64,000 bases of DNA, from positions 62,001-126,000 of the forward strand of contig JACQFQ010000070.1 of assembly GCA_016199985.1 (NCBI GenBank), in the 5' to 3' direction. Below the pieces are notes generated by a model. That model saw only the letters and a list, made by a program, of their open reading frames with translations, made no database searches and was not told where the DNA came from. Positions 57,541-64,000 of this stretch are shown here, in pieces (position 1 is the stretch's first letter; each line of letters begins with the position of its first letter). Position numbers and translations under genes: made by a program. The DNA comes from Verrucomicrobiota bacterium (GTDB lineage: Bacteria; Verrucomicrobiota; Verrucomicrobiia; Limisphaerales; UBA11320).

Positions 57541-58293
57541 TCAGTAAGTGGCGCGTCCTCCGGAGAGATCGAAGACGGCGCCGGTGCTGAACGAGCATTC
57601 CTTCGAACACAGCCACGCCACCAGCGCGGCGGCCTCTGTGACGCCGCCGAACCGGTCCATGGGGATCTTCGAGCGCATGTAGTCGATATGCTGCTGGGTG
57701 AGCTGCTTCAGGATGTCTGTCTCAATCACGGCGGGCGTGACGCAATTCACCAGCACGCCCGAGGTCGCGAGCTCCTTGCCGAGCGACTTGGTCAACCCGA
57801 TCACGCCGGCCTTCGCGGCGCTGTAGTGGGCGGCGTTCGGATTGCCCTCCTTGCCGGCGATGGAGGCGATGTTGACGATTCGGCCGTAGCCCCCCTTGAG
57901 CATGAGCGGAACGGTCGCGCGGCACACGTAGAAGACCGCGTTCAAGTCGATGTCGACGACCGATCGCCACTCCTCGGTGGTGAACTCCCAGGTCTTCCGA
58001 TTCACTCCGGCGATGCCGGCGTTGTTCACCACGATCTGCAAGCCACCCATGGCCAGTTCGGTGGCGACGGCGGCGCGATCGACGTCGGAGGGATCGACGA
58101 GGTTGACGGATTGGAGATGGACGGAGTCGCCGGCCTTGAGGGCTTGAGCGGCCTGTTGGAGCGCGGCGGCGTCGCGGTCCCAAAGGCTGACGCGCGCGCC
58201 GGAGTCGAGGAGGCGTCGGGCGATCGCAAGCCCAATCCCCCGCGCGCCGCCCGTCACCACAGCGCGCTGTCCATTCAGATCAATCTGGGTCAT
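57541..58293 (-). CDS. Short-chain dehydrogenase/reductase (FabG-like)
   Basis: A classical SDR of 250 residues that would oxidise or reduce a hydroxyl/keto group with NAD(P). The cofactor motif is TGGARGIG (residues 14-21), and the catalytic tetrad is Asn118, Ser144, Tyr157 and Lys161 (NAAHYSAAKAG). NNAGIAG is present. The C-terminal FDLSGGRATY ending is common in FabG/2,3-butanediol-type SDRs. The substrate is not predictable: nearby genes are the ceramidase-dehydrogenase fusion (convergent) and aroB (same strand, 245 bases upstream). The 245-base gap to aroB shows no gene. Confidence 0.92.
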   Translation of the reverse strand: MTQIDLNGQRAVVTGGARGIGLAIARRLLDSGARVSLWDRDAAALQQAAQALKAGDSVHLQSVNLVDPSDVDRAAVATELAMGGLQIVVNNAGIAGVNRKTWEFTTEEWRSVVDIDLNAVFYVCRATVPLMLKGGYGRIVNIASIAGKEGNPNAAHYSAAKAGVIGLTKSLGKELATSGVLVNCVTPAVIETDILKQLTQQHIDYMRSKIPMDRFGGVTEAAALVAWLCSKECSFSTGAVFDLSGGRATY

Positions 58294-58538
58294 GCGCCGA
58301 AGATGCCCAGAGCCTCGCGAAAAGGGAACCGGGAATTGGCGGAGGCCCCGCTCGATCGCCGCGGTATTGTTTCATTTCACGCGGCGCCGAGAAGGTTTTC
58401 CGCGCGGCCGCTCGTGACCGGCCTGGCTGCCCGCTGCTCCGAATCCGCAGCGGTTCTCATCTTGCCCGCTCACATCTCAAATCGAATCGCGGAGCGTCGT
58501 GGAGCGCCGTTGCCCGTTCCAGAGGTTCCAAGGCGGCG

Positions 58539-59627
58539 TCAAGCGTCCGACGCGAGGACCGCTTCGACATGTTGCGCCACGACCCTTTGACCCCAAACCA
58601 CCTCTCCGATCCTTCGCGCGAGGACGAATCGAATCTCCCCGTCGCTCACTTTCTTGTCCAAGCGCATCGCGGCGAGAAGCCGCCGCTTCTGGGCCGCGTT
58701 GAGCCGGATCGTGGTGGGAAGGCCGCTGGCTTCGAAGAGGGAACGGATCCGGTCGACGTCGGAGGCGGGAAGCCCGGCGAGCCGCGCCGACAGCGTCGCC
58801 GCCTTGACCTGTCCAATGGAGATCGCCTCGCCGTGAAGGTACCGGCCGTAGCCCGAGATCGCCTCGATGGCGTGGCCGATCGTGTGGCCGAAGTTCAGGA
58901 TAGCGCGAAGGCCGGACTCCGTTTCGTCCTGGCTCACCACCTCCGCCTTGATGGCGCAGGACCGCGCGATGATGTGGGCCAGCGGCTTTTCCTGGCGTCG
59001 GAGGATGCGCGGCATCTCGCGCTCCAGGAAGGCGAAGAGATCAGGGTCGTAAATAATCCCATACTTGATGATCTCGGCGATTCCGGAGCGGAACTCTCTC
59101 GGCGGCAAAGTTCGCAAGGTCGCCAGATCGCAGAGGACGAGGCGCGGTTGATGGAACGCGCCCACCAGGTTTTTCCCCGCCTTCAAGTTCACTCCCGTCT
59201 TGCCGCCCACAGAGCTGTCGACCTGGGCCAGCAGCGTGGTGGGGATCTGCACGAACGGAACGCCTCGCAGGTAGGTGGCGGCGACGAAGCCAGCCAGGTC
59301 GCCCACCACCCCGCCGCCGAGAGCCACGACGCACGATTTGCGCTCGAGCCGATGCGCCGCCAGTTGCCGATAGCATCGATCCACGTTCTTGAGGCTCTTG
59401 GCCGCCTCGCCGCTGGGGATCGCGATGGTCACCGCGTCAACGTCGACGCTCCTCAGGCTGCGAACCACCTGCTTCGCGTAGAGCGGTCCCACTCGAGAGT
59501 CCGTGATGATCGCGCAACGAGATCCGAGCCCGAGTTCCGCATAGGAACACCCCAGCCCCGCGACCAAACGCGCGCCGATGTGAATGGCGTAGCTGCGGCG
59601 ACCGAGTTTGACGGGAACAATCTGCAT
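58539..59627 (-). CDS. aroB: 3-dehydroquinate synthase
   Basis: Second enzyme of the shikimate pathway, converting DAHP to 3-dehydroquinate with catalytic NAD and a metal ion. The 362-residue length is normal. The NAD site and core motifs are visible: VVALGGGVVGDLAGFVAATY, RGVPFVQIPTTLLAQVDSSVGGKTGVN as two adjacent blocks, and the metal-binding segments ILNFGHTIGHAIE and the LHGEAISIG His. No other aro genes are nearby. It is 92 bases downstream of the sigma-54 activator gene on the same strand and may be read from its own promoter. Confidence 0.96.
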   Translation of the reverse strand: MQIVPVKLGRRSYAIHIGARLVAGLGCSYAELGLGSRCAIITDSRVGPLYAKQVVRSLRSVDVDAVTIAIPSGEAAKSLKNVDRCYRQLAAHRLERKSCVVALGGGVVGDLAGFVAATYLRGVPFVQIPTTLLAQVDSSVGGKTGVNLKAGKNLVGAFHQPRLVLCDLATLRTLPPREFRSGIAEIIKYGIIYDPDLFAFLEREMPRILRRQEKPLAHIIARSCAIKAEVVSQDETESGLRAILNFGHTIGHAIEAISGYGRYLHGEAISIGQVKAATLSARLAGLPASDVDRIRSLFEASGLPTTIRLNAAQKRRLLAAMRLDKKVSDGEIRFVLARRIGEVVWGQRVVAQHVEAVLASDA

Positions 59628-59719
59628 GCCGCGAGGCTACTGAACAACCCTGCTTGCCGGAAAGGCAGAACAAGCCGGGGCGTTATGGAATGAGAACCAG
59701 GCCCGCCAAACGCGCAAGC

Positions 59720-61186
59720 TCACTCGGGGCTTGCGGCGGCGCCCTGCGACTTGTAGCCGTATTCGTTGAGCTTGTTGCGCAGCGTGCGAATGCTGATCTG
59801 CAGAATCTCGGCGGCGCGGGTTCGGTTGCCCTTGGTGTGCTCGAGGGTCGCCAGGATGTGGCGCTTCTCGATCTCCTGAAGCGTCGCCAGCGCGCTCGCC
59901 CCTTCGGGATTGCGGAACACGGGGGCCATCGGAGAGGGCGCGGGCGCCGAAGACGCCATCGGCACGGTGATGGGGGCCATCGGAGACGTCGACGACGATG
60001 TCAGGGGAGCGTCGGCCCGGCGGCCGAATCCCAGGTGGACCGGTTCCAGCCACACGGACTTGTCGCACATGATCACCGCCCGCTCGATCACGTTCTGCAG
60101 CTCGCGCACATTGCCCGGCCACCGGTGCGACATCAGGAGATTCATGCAGCCGTCCGAGATCCCCACCACCTCGCGCCCATGCTGGCGCGCGAACCGCTTG
60201 CGAAACGTCTCGGCGAGCAGGGGCACATCCTCCATCCGCTCGCGCAGCGGCGTCACGAAGATGGGAACAACATTGAGCCGGTAGAAGAGATCGGCGCGGA
60301 ACTCCTTCCGCTCGATGCTCTCCTCCATGTTCCGGTTTGTCGTGGCGATGACGCGGACATCGACTTTGCAGGTGCGCGTGCTGCCGATGCGTTCGAATTC
60401 CTGCTCCTGAAGCACGCGGAGCAGCTTCGCCTGCACCTGGATGCTCACCTCGCTGATTTCGTCCAGGAGGATGGTGCCCTTGTTCGCGAGCTCGAATCGC
60501 CCTTCGCGCCGGGTGAAGGCGTTGGTGAACGCGCCGCGCTCATGTCCGAAAAACTCGCTCTCGATCAGGTTCTCAGGCACGGCCGCGCAGTTCACCCGGA
60601 TGAACGGCGCGCCGACCCGGGGGCTCTGGGCGAACACGGCCCGGGCCACAAGCTCCTTCCCGGTGCCGCTCTCGCCCTGAATGAGCACGGTGGCGTCGGC
60701 CTGCGCGACGCGATCGATCGTCTCGCGCAGCCGGGCCATCCCCGCGCTCTCGCCGATCAACATGTAGCGCTCGTCGTTCGACTCGCTCCCGGCCAGATAG
60801 CGATTCACTTTGACCAGCTGGGTGAACTCCTCCGCCTTCTTTAAAATAATCTCCAACTGCTCGGCCGAGAACGGCTTCACCAGGTAGTGAAAGGCGCCGT
60901 CGCGCATGCAGTCGACGGCGGCCTCAATCGATCCGAACGCCGTCATAATCACGGTAAGCGGGCGCTGCGTTTTGCTCTGCAGACGCTTCAGCAGGTCGAT
61001 GCCGCTGCCGTCCGGCAGCTGCACGTCCGCCAGAAGGAGATCGAACTGGTCGCGTCCGAGCATCTCCTCCGCCGCCGCAATGCTGGTGACGGCCGCGACA
61101 TCATACCGGCGGTAGCGGAGGAGCGACTCCAAGTTCTTTCGCTGAACCGGATCGTCTTCGAGAACCACAATTTTTTCGATGGGCAT
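59720..61186 (-). CDS. Sigma-54-dependent response regulator (NtrC family)
   Basis: A 488-residue transcription activator. Receiver domain: Asp11/Asp12, phosphoacceptor Asp54 (LLLADVQLPDG), Thr82 and Lys104 (YLVKPF). AAA+ domain: Walker A GESGTGKE (171-178), the sigma-54 contact loop GAFTNA (218-223; most members have GAFTGA), Walker B GTILLDEIS and the Arg-finger region. A Pro/Ala/Ser-rich linker leads to a Fis-type helix-turn-helix (KGNRTRAAEILQISIRTLRN). The histidine kinase gene lies 34 bases upstream on the same strand, so the two form a two-component pair controlling sigma-54 promoters. The targets are unknown; no clear -24/-12 element was found in the window. Confidence 0.95.
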   Translation of the reverse strand: MPIEKIVVLEDDPVQRKNLESLLRYRRYDVAAVTSIAAAEEMLGRDQFDLLLADVQLPDGSGIDLLKRLQSKTQRPLTVIMTAFGSIEAAVDCMRDGAFHYLVKPFSAEQLEIILKKAEEFTQLVKVNRYLAGSESNDERYMLIGESAGMARLRETIDRVAQADATVLIQGESGTGKELVARAVFAQSPRVGAPFIRVNCAAVPENLIESEFFGHERGAFTNAFTRREGRFELANKGTILLDEISEVSIQVQAKLLRVLQEQEFERIGSTRTCKVDVRVIATTNRNMEESIERKEFRADLFYRLNVVPIFVTPLRERMEDVPLLAETFRKRFARQHGREVVGISDGCMNLLMSHRWPGNVRELQNVIERAVIMCDKSVWLEPVHLGFGRRADAPLTSSSTSPMAPITVPMASSAPAPSPMAPVFRNPEGASALATLQEIEKRHILATLEHTKGNRTRAAEILQISIRTLRNKLNEYGYKSQGAAASPE

Positions 61187-61220
61187 AGGAGTGAGGAGTG
61201 AGTGGGCGTTTCAGGATGGA

Positions 61221-62786
61221 TTATCCGGGCGAGGCGAGCAGCAAAGATCGCAGTCGCGCATGGTTGACCGGGCCTGCCACCGGGGCGGGGAGGGAGAGGT
61301 CGGGCCGGACGACGACGTCGGCGTCCGGGAAAGGGCTGTCGCCGGATCGCTCGCAAATGATCTTGGTGTTCCATCGCCGATTGCGAATCAGGCGCGCAAG
61401 GCCGGGCAACCAGGAAGGATCCGTCCGCCGCAGCAGGATCACGGCGTCAGGGGCGACGTCTTCGTCCAGCAGGCTTTCCATGGGGCTCTGGTCGGTGACG
61501 ACGACGCGCAAGCCCCAGGACCTCAGTTCGCCCGCGGCGTCGTCCGTTTCGGACCCCGGTCCGGCGACGTACACCACCTGCGACCGCGCCTGGGCGAACT
61601 GGTCGGCTTCCGTGAGGTCGGATACCGGGAGCCAAAGCGTGAAACATGACCCGCCCCCCGCCGACGGTTCGTAAGCCACCTCGCCGCCGCACTCCCGGGC
61701 GAAGCGCCGCACCGCGTGGAGCGCAAGGCCTGAGCCCTCGGTGGGGGACTTGGTGGAGAACCAGGGCTGGAACAGCCGGTCGCGATCGGTCTCGGAGACG
61801 CCCATGCCGGAGTCCGCGACGGAAATGCCCACGTAGCCCCGCGCATGACGCGGCAGCGGATCCGGCATCCCGGCCGGAGGCTCCGCGCTCCATCGGGAGG
61901 AGAATCGAATCGATCCAGCGCCCGGGTTGGGAATCGCGTCGACCCCGTTCTTCACAAGCGAGATGAACGCCTTCCTAAACTCCACCGCGTCGAGATACAC
62001 CGGGAGCCTCCCCGGCGCGAATTGGACATGGAACCCGATCCGACGCGGGATCGTGTGGCGGAGAAAGTCGAGGGTGTCGTCCAAGAGTTCGTCGAGATTA
62101 TGATAACGGCGATCGCCAGAGCGGCCCAGGTGCAACGTGATCAGCCGCTGGAGCAGGCGAGCGGCCTGCTGAACCGAGTCGCGAATGGTGCGGAACCCCT
62201 CGCTGAACGGGTGATCAGGCGGCGTCTTGCGAACGAAATTATCGCTCAGCGCGAGGATGCTCGCAAAATGGTTGTTGAGATCGTGGGCCACGCCAGGAGT
62301 CATTGAAGCGAGCGTTTGTTGCCAACCGCCCGGCGCCATGCGGAGCTCCGCCATGCGCCGCGTCGTGATATCCACCCAGGAGCCCTCGAAGCCGTCCGGC
62401 TGCCCGCGGGTCAGGGCCACCCGTCGTCGCTCGCCCACCCAAATCACGCGAGACGCCCCCGGGAGCCTCAGACGATACTCCAACGATTCAACCCCGGCGC
62501 CTTCCCGCGTCCGGCCCAGATGCTCACGCACGCGATCCCGATCCGCCTCATGAACGCTCTCCCAGAAATCGACGCCCTCCACCCACTCCTCGGAAGACAT
62601 CCCCGTCCAAGTCTCAATGTGAGCCGTGACGAAACGGAAGGATCCATCGAAGTCCTGGCGGAAGAGCGTCAGCGGGAGGATGGGCAACCACGGCGCGAGC
62701 GAATCCCAGCCTTTCTCCGCTCCCACCGCTTGAAAGGAGGATTGGAGGCTTGCTCTAGGCCCTAACGGCTCGCTCGTAGGTTCCAC
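61221..62786 (-). CDS. PAS-domain sensor histidine kinase with degenerate C-terminal receiver
   Basis: A 521-residue soluble kinase with a GTG start. There is no membrane segment, so it senses a cytoplasmic signal. PAS domain at about residues 35-145 (LFRQDFDGSFRFVTAHIETW). Dimerisation/phosphotransfer domain with His168 in GVAHDLNNHFASILAL. ATPase domain: N-box (VKNGVDAIPN), G-boxes (ADSGMGVSETD, TEGSGLALHAVRRF). The last ~110 residues (QVVYVAGPGSETDDAAGELRS onward) have a receiver-like outline but Arg where the phosphoacceptor Asp should be (DAVILLRR), so they are probably a pseudo-receiver. It is the likely partner of the sigma-54 activator directly downstream. Confidence 0.92.
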   Translation of the reverse strand: MEPTSEPLGPRASLQSSFQAVGAEKGWDSLAPWLPILPLTLFRQDFDGSFRFVTAHIETWTGMSSEEWVEGVDFWESVHEADRDRVREHLGRTREGAGVESLEYRLRLPGASRVIWVGERRRVALTRGQPDGFEGSWVDITTRRMAELRMAPGGWQQTLASMTPGVAHDLNNHFASILALSDNFVRKTPPDHPFSEGFRTIRDSVQQAARLLQRLITLHLGRSGDRRYHNLDELLDDTLDFLRHTIPRRIGFHVQFAPGRLPVYLDAVEFRKAFISLVKNGVDAIPNPGAGSIRFSSRWSAEPPAGMPDPLPRHARGYVGISVADSGMGVSETDRDRLFQPWFSTKSPTEGSGLALHAVRRFARECGGEVAYEPSAGGGSCFTLWLPVSDLTEADQFAQARSQVVYVAGPGSETDDAAGELRSWGLRVVVTDQSPMESLLDEDVAPDAVILLRRTDPSWLPGLARLIRNRRWNTKIICERSGDSPFPDADVVVRPDLSLPAPVAGPVNHARLRSLLLASPG

Positions 62787-62849
62787 AGTCCGTTATTGGA
62801 GTCTCGGTTTGGTATCTTCCTGACCCAACTGCCAAGATACAGTAACCAC

Positions 62850-62879
62850 ATAGTCAGAATCTTGTCCCAAGGTTGTCAA
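62850..62879 (-). promoter_or_regulatory. Candidate sigma-70 promoter of the kinase/activator operon
   Basis: On the minus strand a perfect TTGACA (62879-62874) is followed after 18 bases by GACTAT (62855-62850), about 65 bases before the kinase GTG. The -10 match is only partial (3 of 6), so this is a weak candidate. Confidence 0.3.
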
Positions 62880-63022
62880 TGTTCTTTCGGAAAATTTTGC
62901 CGGCCTCGTGTGTCTCCCGGCTTTCTGTGACAACGCGCCCCCGAGGACCAGCCTAACCGATCCTCCTCCTGTCCGGCCGCGCCGCCGAGCGCCGATAAGG
63001 AGGATCTTCCCAGGCCCCTTTT

Positions 63023-63106
63023 CTATTCGTAATCGTGGTTGTGATCGCAATCCTACGCTGCGGCGGGGATGAGGATTAAGATCAAGTTAAAGATGAAGAG
63101 GAGGAG
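63023..63106. repeat. Paired degenerate hexanucleotide repeats in opposite orientation
   Basis: Within the gene-free stretch 62787-63160, bases 63023-63056 carry a 6-base period that reads GATTGC GATCAC AACCAC GATTAC on the minus strand. Bases 63071-63106 carry a related 6-base period on the plus strand (GAT TAA GAT CAA GTT AAA GAT GAA GAG). The inner parts can pair: TGATC-GC-AATCCT (63042-63054) with AGGATT-AA-GATCA (63072-63084), leaving a 17-base loop. The sequence changes sharply from its coding surroundings. Nothing else was seen in this intergenic region apart from the promoter candidate. Confidence 0.5.
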
Positions 63107-63160
63107 CGGCGGGGCGCAAGGGCCCGACGGCGCCCACTTCAACGCTCACCATGGATCTGT

Positions 63161-64000
63161 TCATCTCGGAATCACGGGGAGCACGAGGCGCGAAGCCCGA
63201 TCGCCGGAGTGGTGGAGGGTCTGCGTGGCTCGCGTCAGCTCGGAATCGCTCGCGAAAGGTTTTCCTGTGTTCGGATTCCGGTCGTAGCGCGGGAAGTTGC
63301 TGCTCGAGATCTCCACCCGGATGCGATGACCGCGTTCAAAAAGATTGCTCGTGACCCAAAGATCCACGTCCCGCGAAAAGGGCTTGCCGGGTTCAATCGC
63401 CTTCGATCCCGGAGCGCTGGTTCGGATGATGCCTTCGCACAGGTTATAGGCCTTCCCGTCGGGATGCACATCGACCAGCTTCGCGGTGAAGTCGGTGTCG
63501 GGAGCGGTGGACGTCGCGTGAAGAACCAACCGGACCGGACCGGTGATCTCCACCGGGTCTTTCAGCGGAGGAGTGGAATAAACGAGAACGTCGGTTCGCT
63601 CCTCGATCTTCGATTGATCCATCGGACCCGCGCTTGCGCCGACGAGATTGTTGCCTCCATGCGATGGAACGGGGTTCGCCGGATCGTAAACATAGGTGTC
63701 CGACGATTCCTCCGCCGGAACCTGCGCGCTGATCGCCCCATCGCCGCTTGCCGTGTTCGCATGGCCCAGGCTGTGAAGATAGTAGTCGGTGAACACCGTG
63801 CGCTTGAGCGGCCATTCCTGCTCGTCGCGCCAACGATTCTCGCCCATCACGAAGAGCCGGCAGGCGGGCCAGTTCTCGACGCCCGTGGGCTGATGCCTGA
63901 GCCAATACTCAAACCATTGAAACTGGAGGTCGCCGATCTTGAGAAGCGCATTCGTGCCAAAATCGAGCTGTCCCACCTTCTGGGCTCCGACTCCATGGGC
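63161..64000 (-). CDS. CocE/NonD-type hydrolase, C-terminal part (N-terminus beyond window)
   Basis: 279 residues plus stop; the frame stays open to base 64000, so the N-terminal part with most of the alpha/beta-hydrolase catalytic core lies outside. The visible part contains AHGVGAQKVGQLDFG at the very edge, including the catalytic His region of the hydrolase domain, and then the X-Pro dipeptidyl-peptidase C-terminal beta-sandwich (TDVLVYSTPPLKDPVEITG, LVDVHPDGKAYNLCEG, GHRIRVEISSSNFPRYDRN). Members hydrolyse esters or N-terminal peptide bonds. An internal GTG at 63976 is not a plausible true start. Stop at 63161. Confidence 0.9.
   Translation of the reverse strand, partial: AHGVGAQKVGQLDFGTNALLKIGDLQFQWFEYWLRHQPTGVENWPACRLFVMGENRWRDEQEWPLKRTVFTDYYLHSLGHANTASGDGAISAQVPAEESSDTYVYDPANPVPSHGGNNLVGASAGPMDQSKIEERTDVLVYSTPPLKDPVEITGPVRLVLHATSTAPDTDFTAKLVDVHPDGKAYNLCEGIIRTSAPGSKAIEPGKPFSRDVDLWVTSNLFERGHRIRVEISSSNFPRYDRNPNTGKPFASDSELTRATQTLHHSGDRASRLVLPVIPR

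Overview
The window is a GC-rich chromosomal segment from a Gram-negative bacterium, most likely a Verrucomicrobiota member. It carries lpxB and an RND efflux system, so there is an outer membrane. It has two PVC-type dehydrogenases (beta-propeller, HEAT-like repeats, C-terminal CxxCH cytochrome), large secreted proteins with LamG, PKD and S8 domains, and the verrucomicrobial habit of ending secreted proteins with a module whose last residues are FYR or YFR. Most genes are intact. No rRNA, tRNA, CRISPR array or prophage was recognised.

Layout. 1-5.9 kb (minus): an MdtABC-like RND exporter, with the second permease cut by the window edge. 6.4-7.3 kb: an internally deleted IS4-type transposase. 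7.3-10.4 kb (minus): a secreted subtilase and a 53-residue membrane peptide. 10.8-12.4 kb: accD and a DUF2911 protein. 12.5-20.7 kb (plus): a tightly packed gene set, several members joined by ATGA/GTGA overlaps, encoding a secreted PIG-L deacetylase, a 48-residue membrane peptide, a sodium:solute symporter, a half-length BshC-like protein, BshB1, an exported-looking Gfo/Idh protein and BshA. I read this as a bacillithiol-type thiol pathway combined with uptake or processing of a related amide; it is the most interesting locus in the window. katG follows it. 23-36 kb: housekeeping and mixed genes (a kdp remnant, tag, deoC, recN, ferredoxin, a GnnA-like dehydrogenase coupled to lpxB, an MFS transporter, an HDOD response regulator interrupted by an amber codon, ThuA-like and UPF0261 proteins).

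35.8-44.0 kb (minus): one operon of ABC ATPase, ABC-2 permease, GldG-like protein, DUF4340 protein and a large AsmA-like protein, all apparently acting in the cell envelope. 44.1-57.5 kb: a secretome island with a PVC-type dehydrogenase, a PA-domain subtilase, a LamG/Ig protein and a protein in which a neutral-ceramidase-like domain is fused to a complete PVC-type dehydrogenase. 57.5-62.8 kb (minus): an SDR, aroB and a histidine kinase/sigma-54 activator pair. The window ends inside a CocE/NonD-type hydrolase.

Family assignments come from motifs read by eye; no database search was run.
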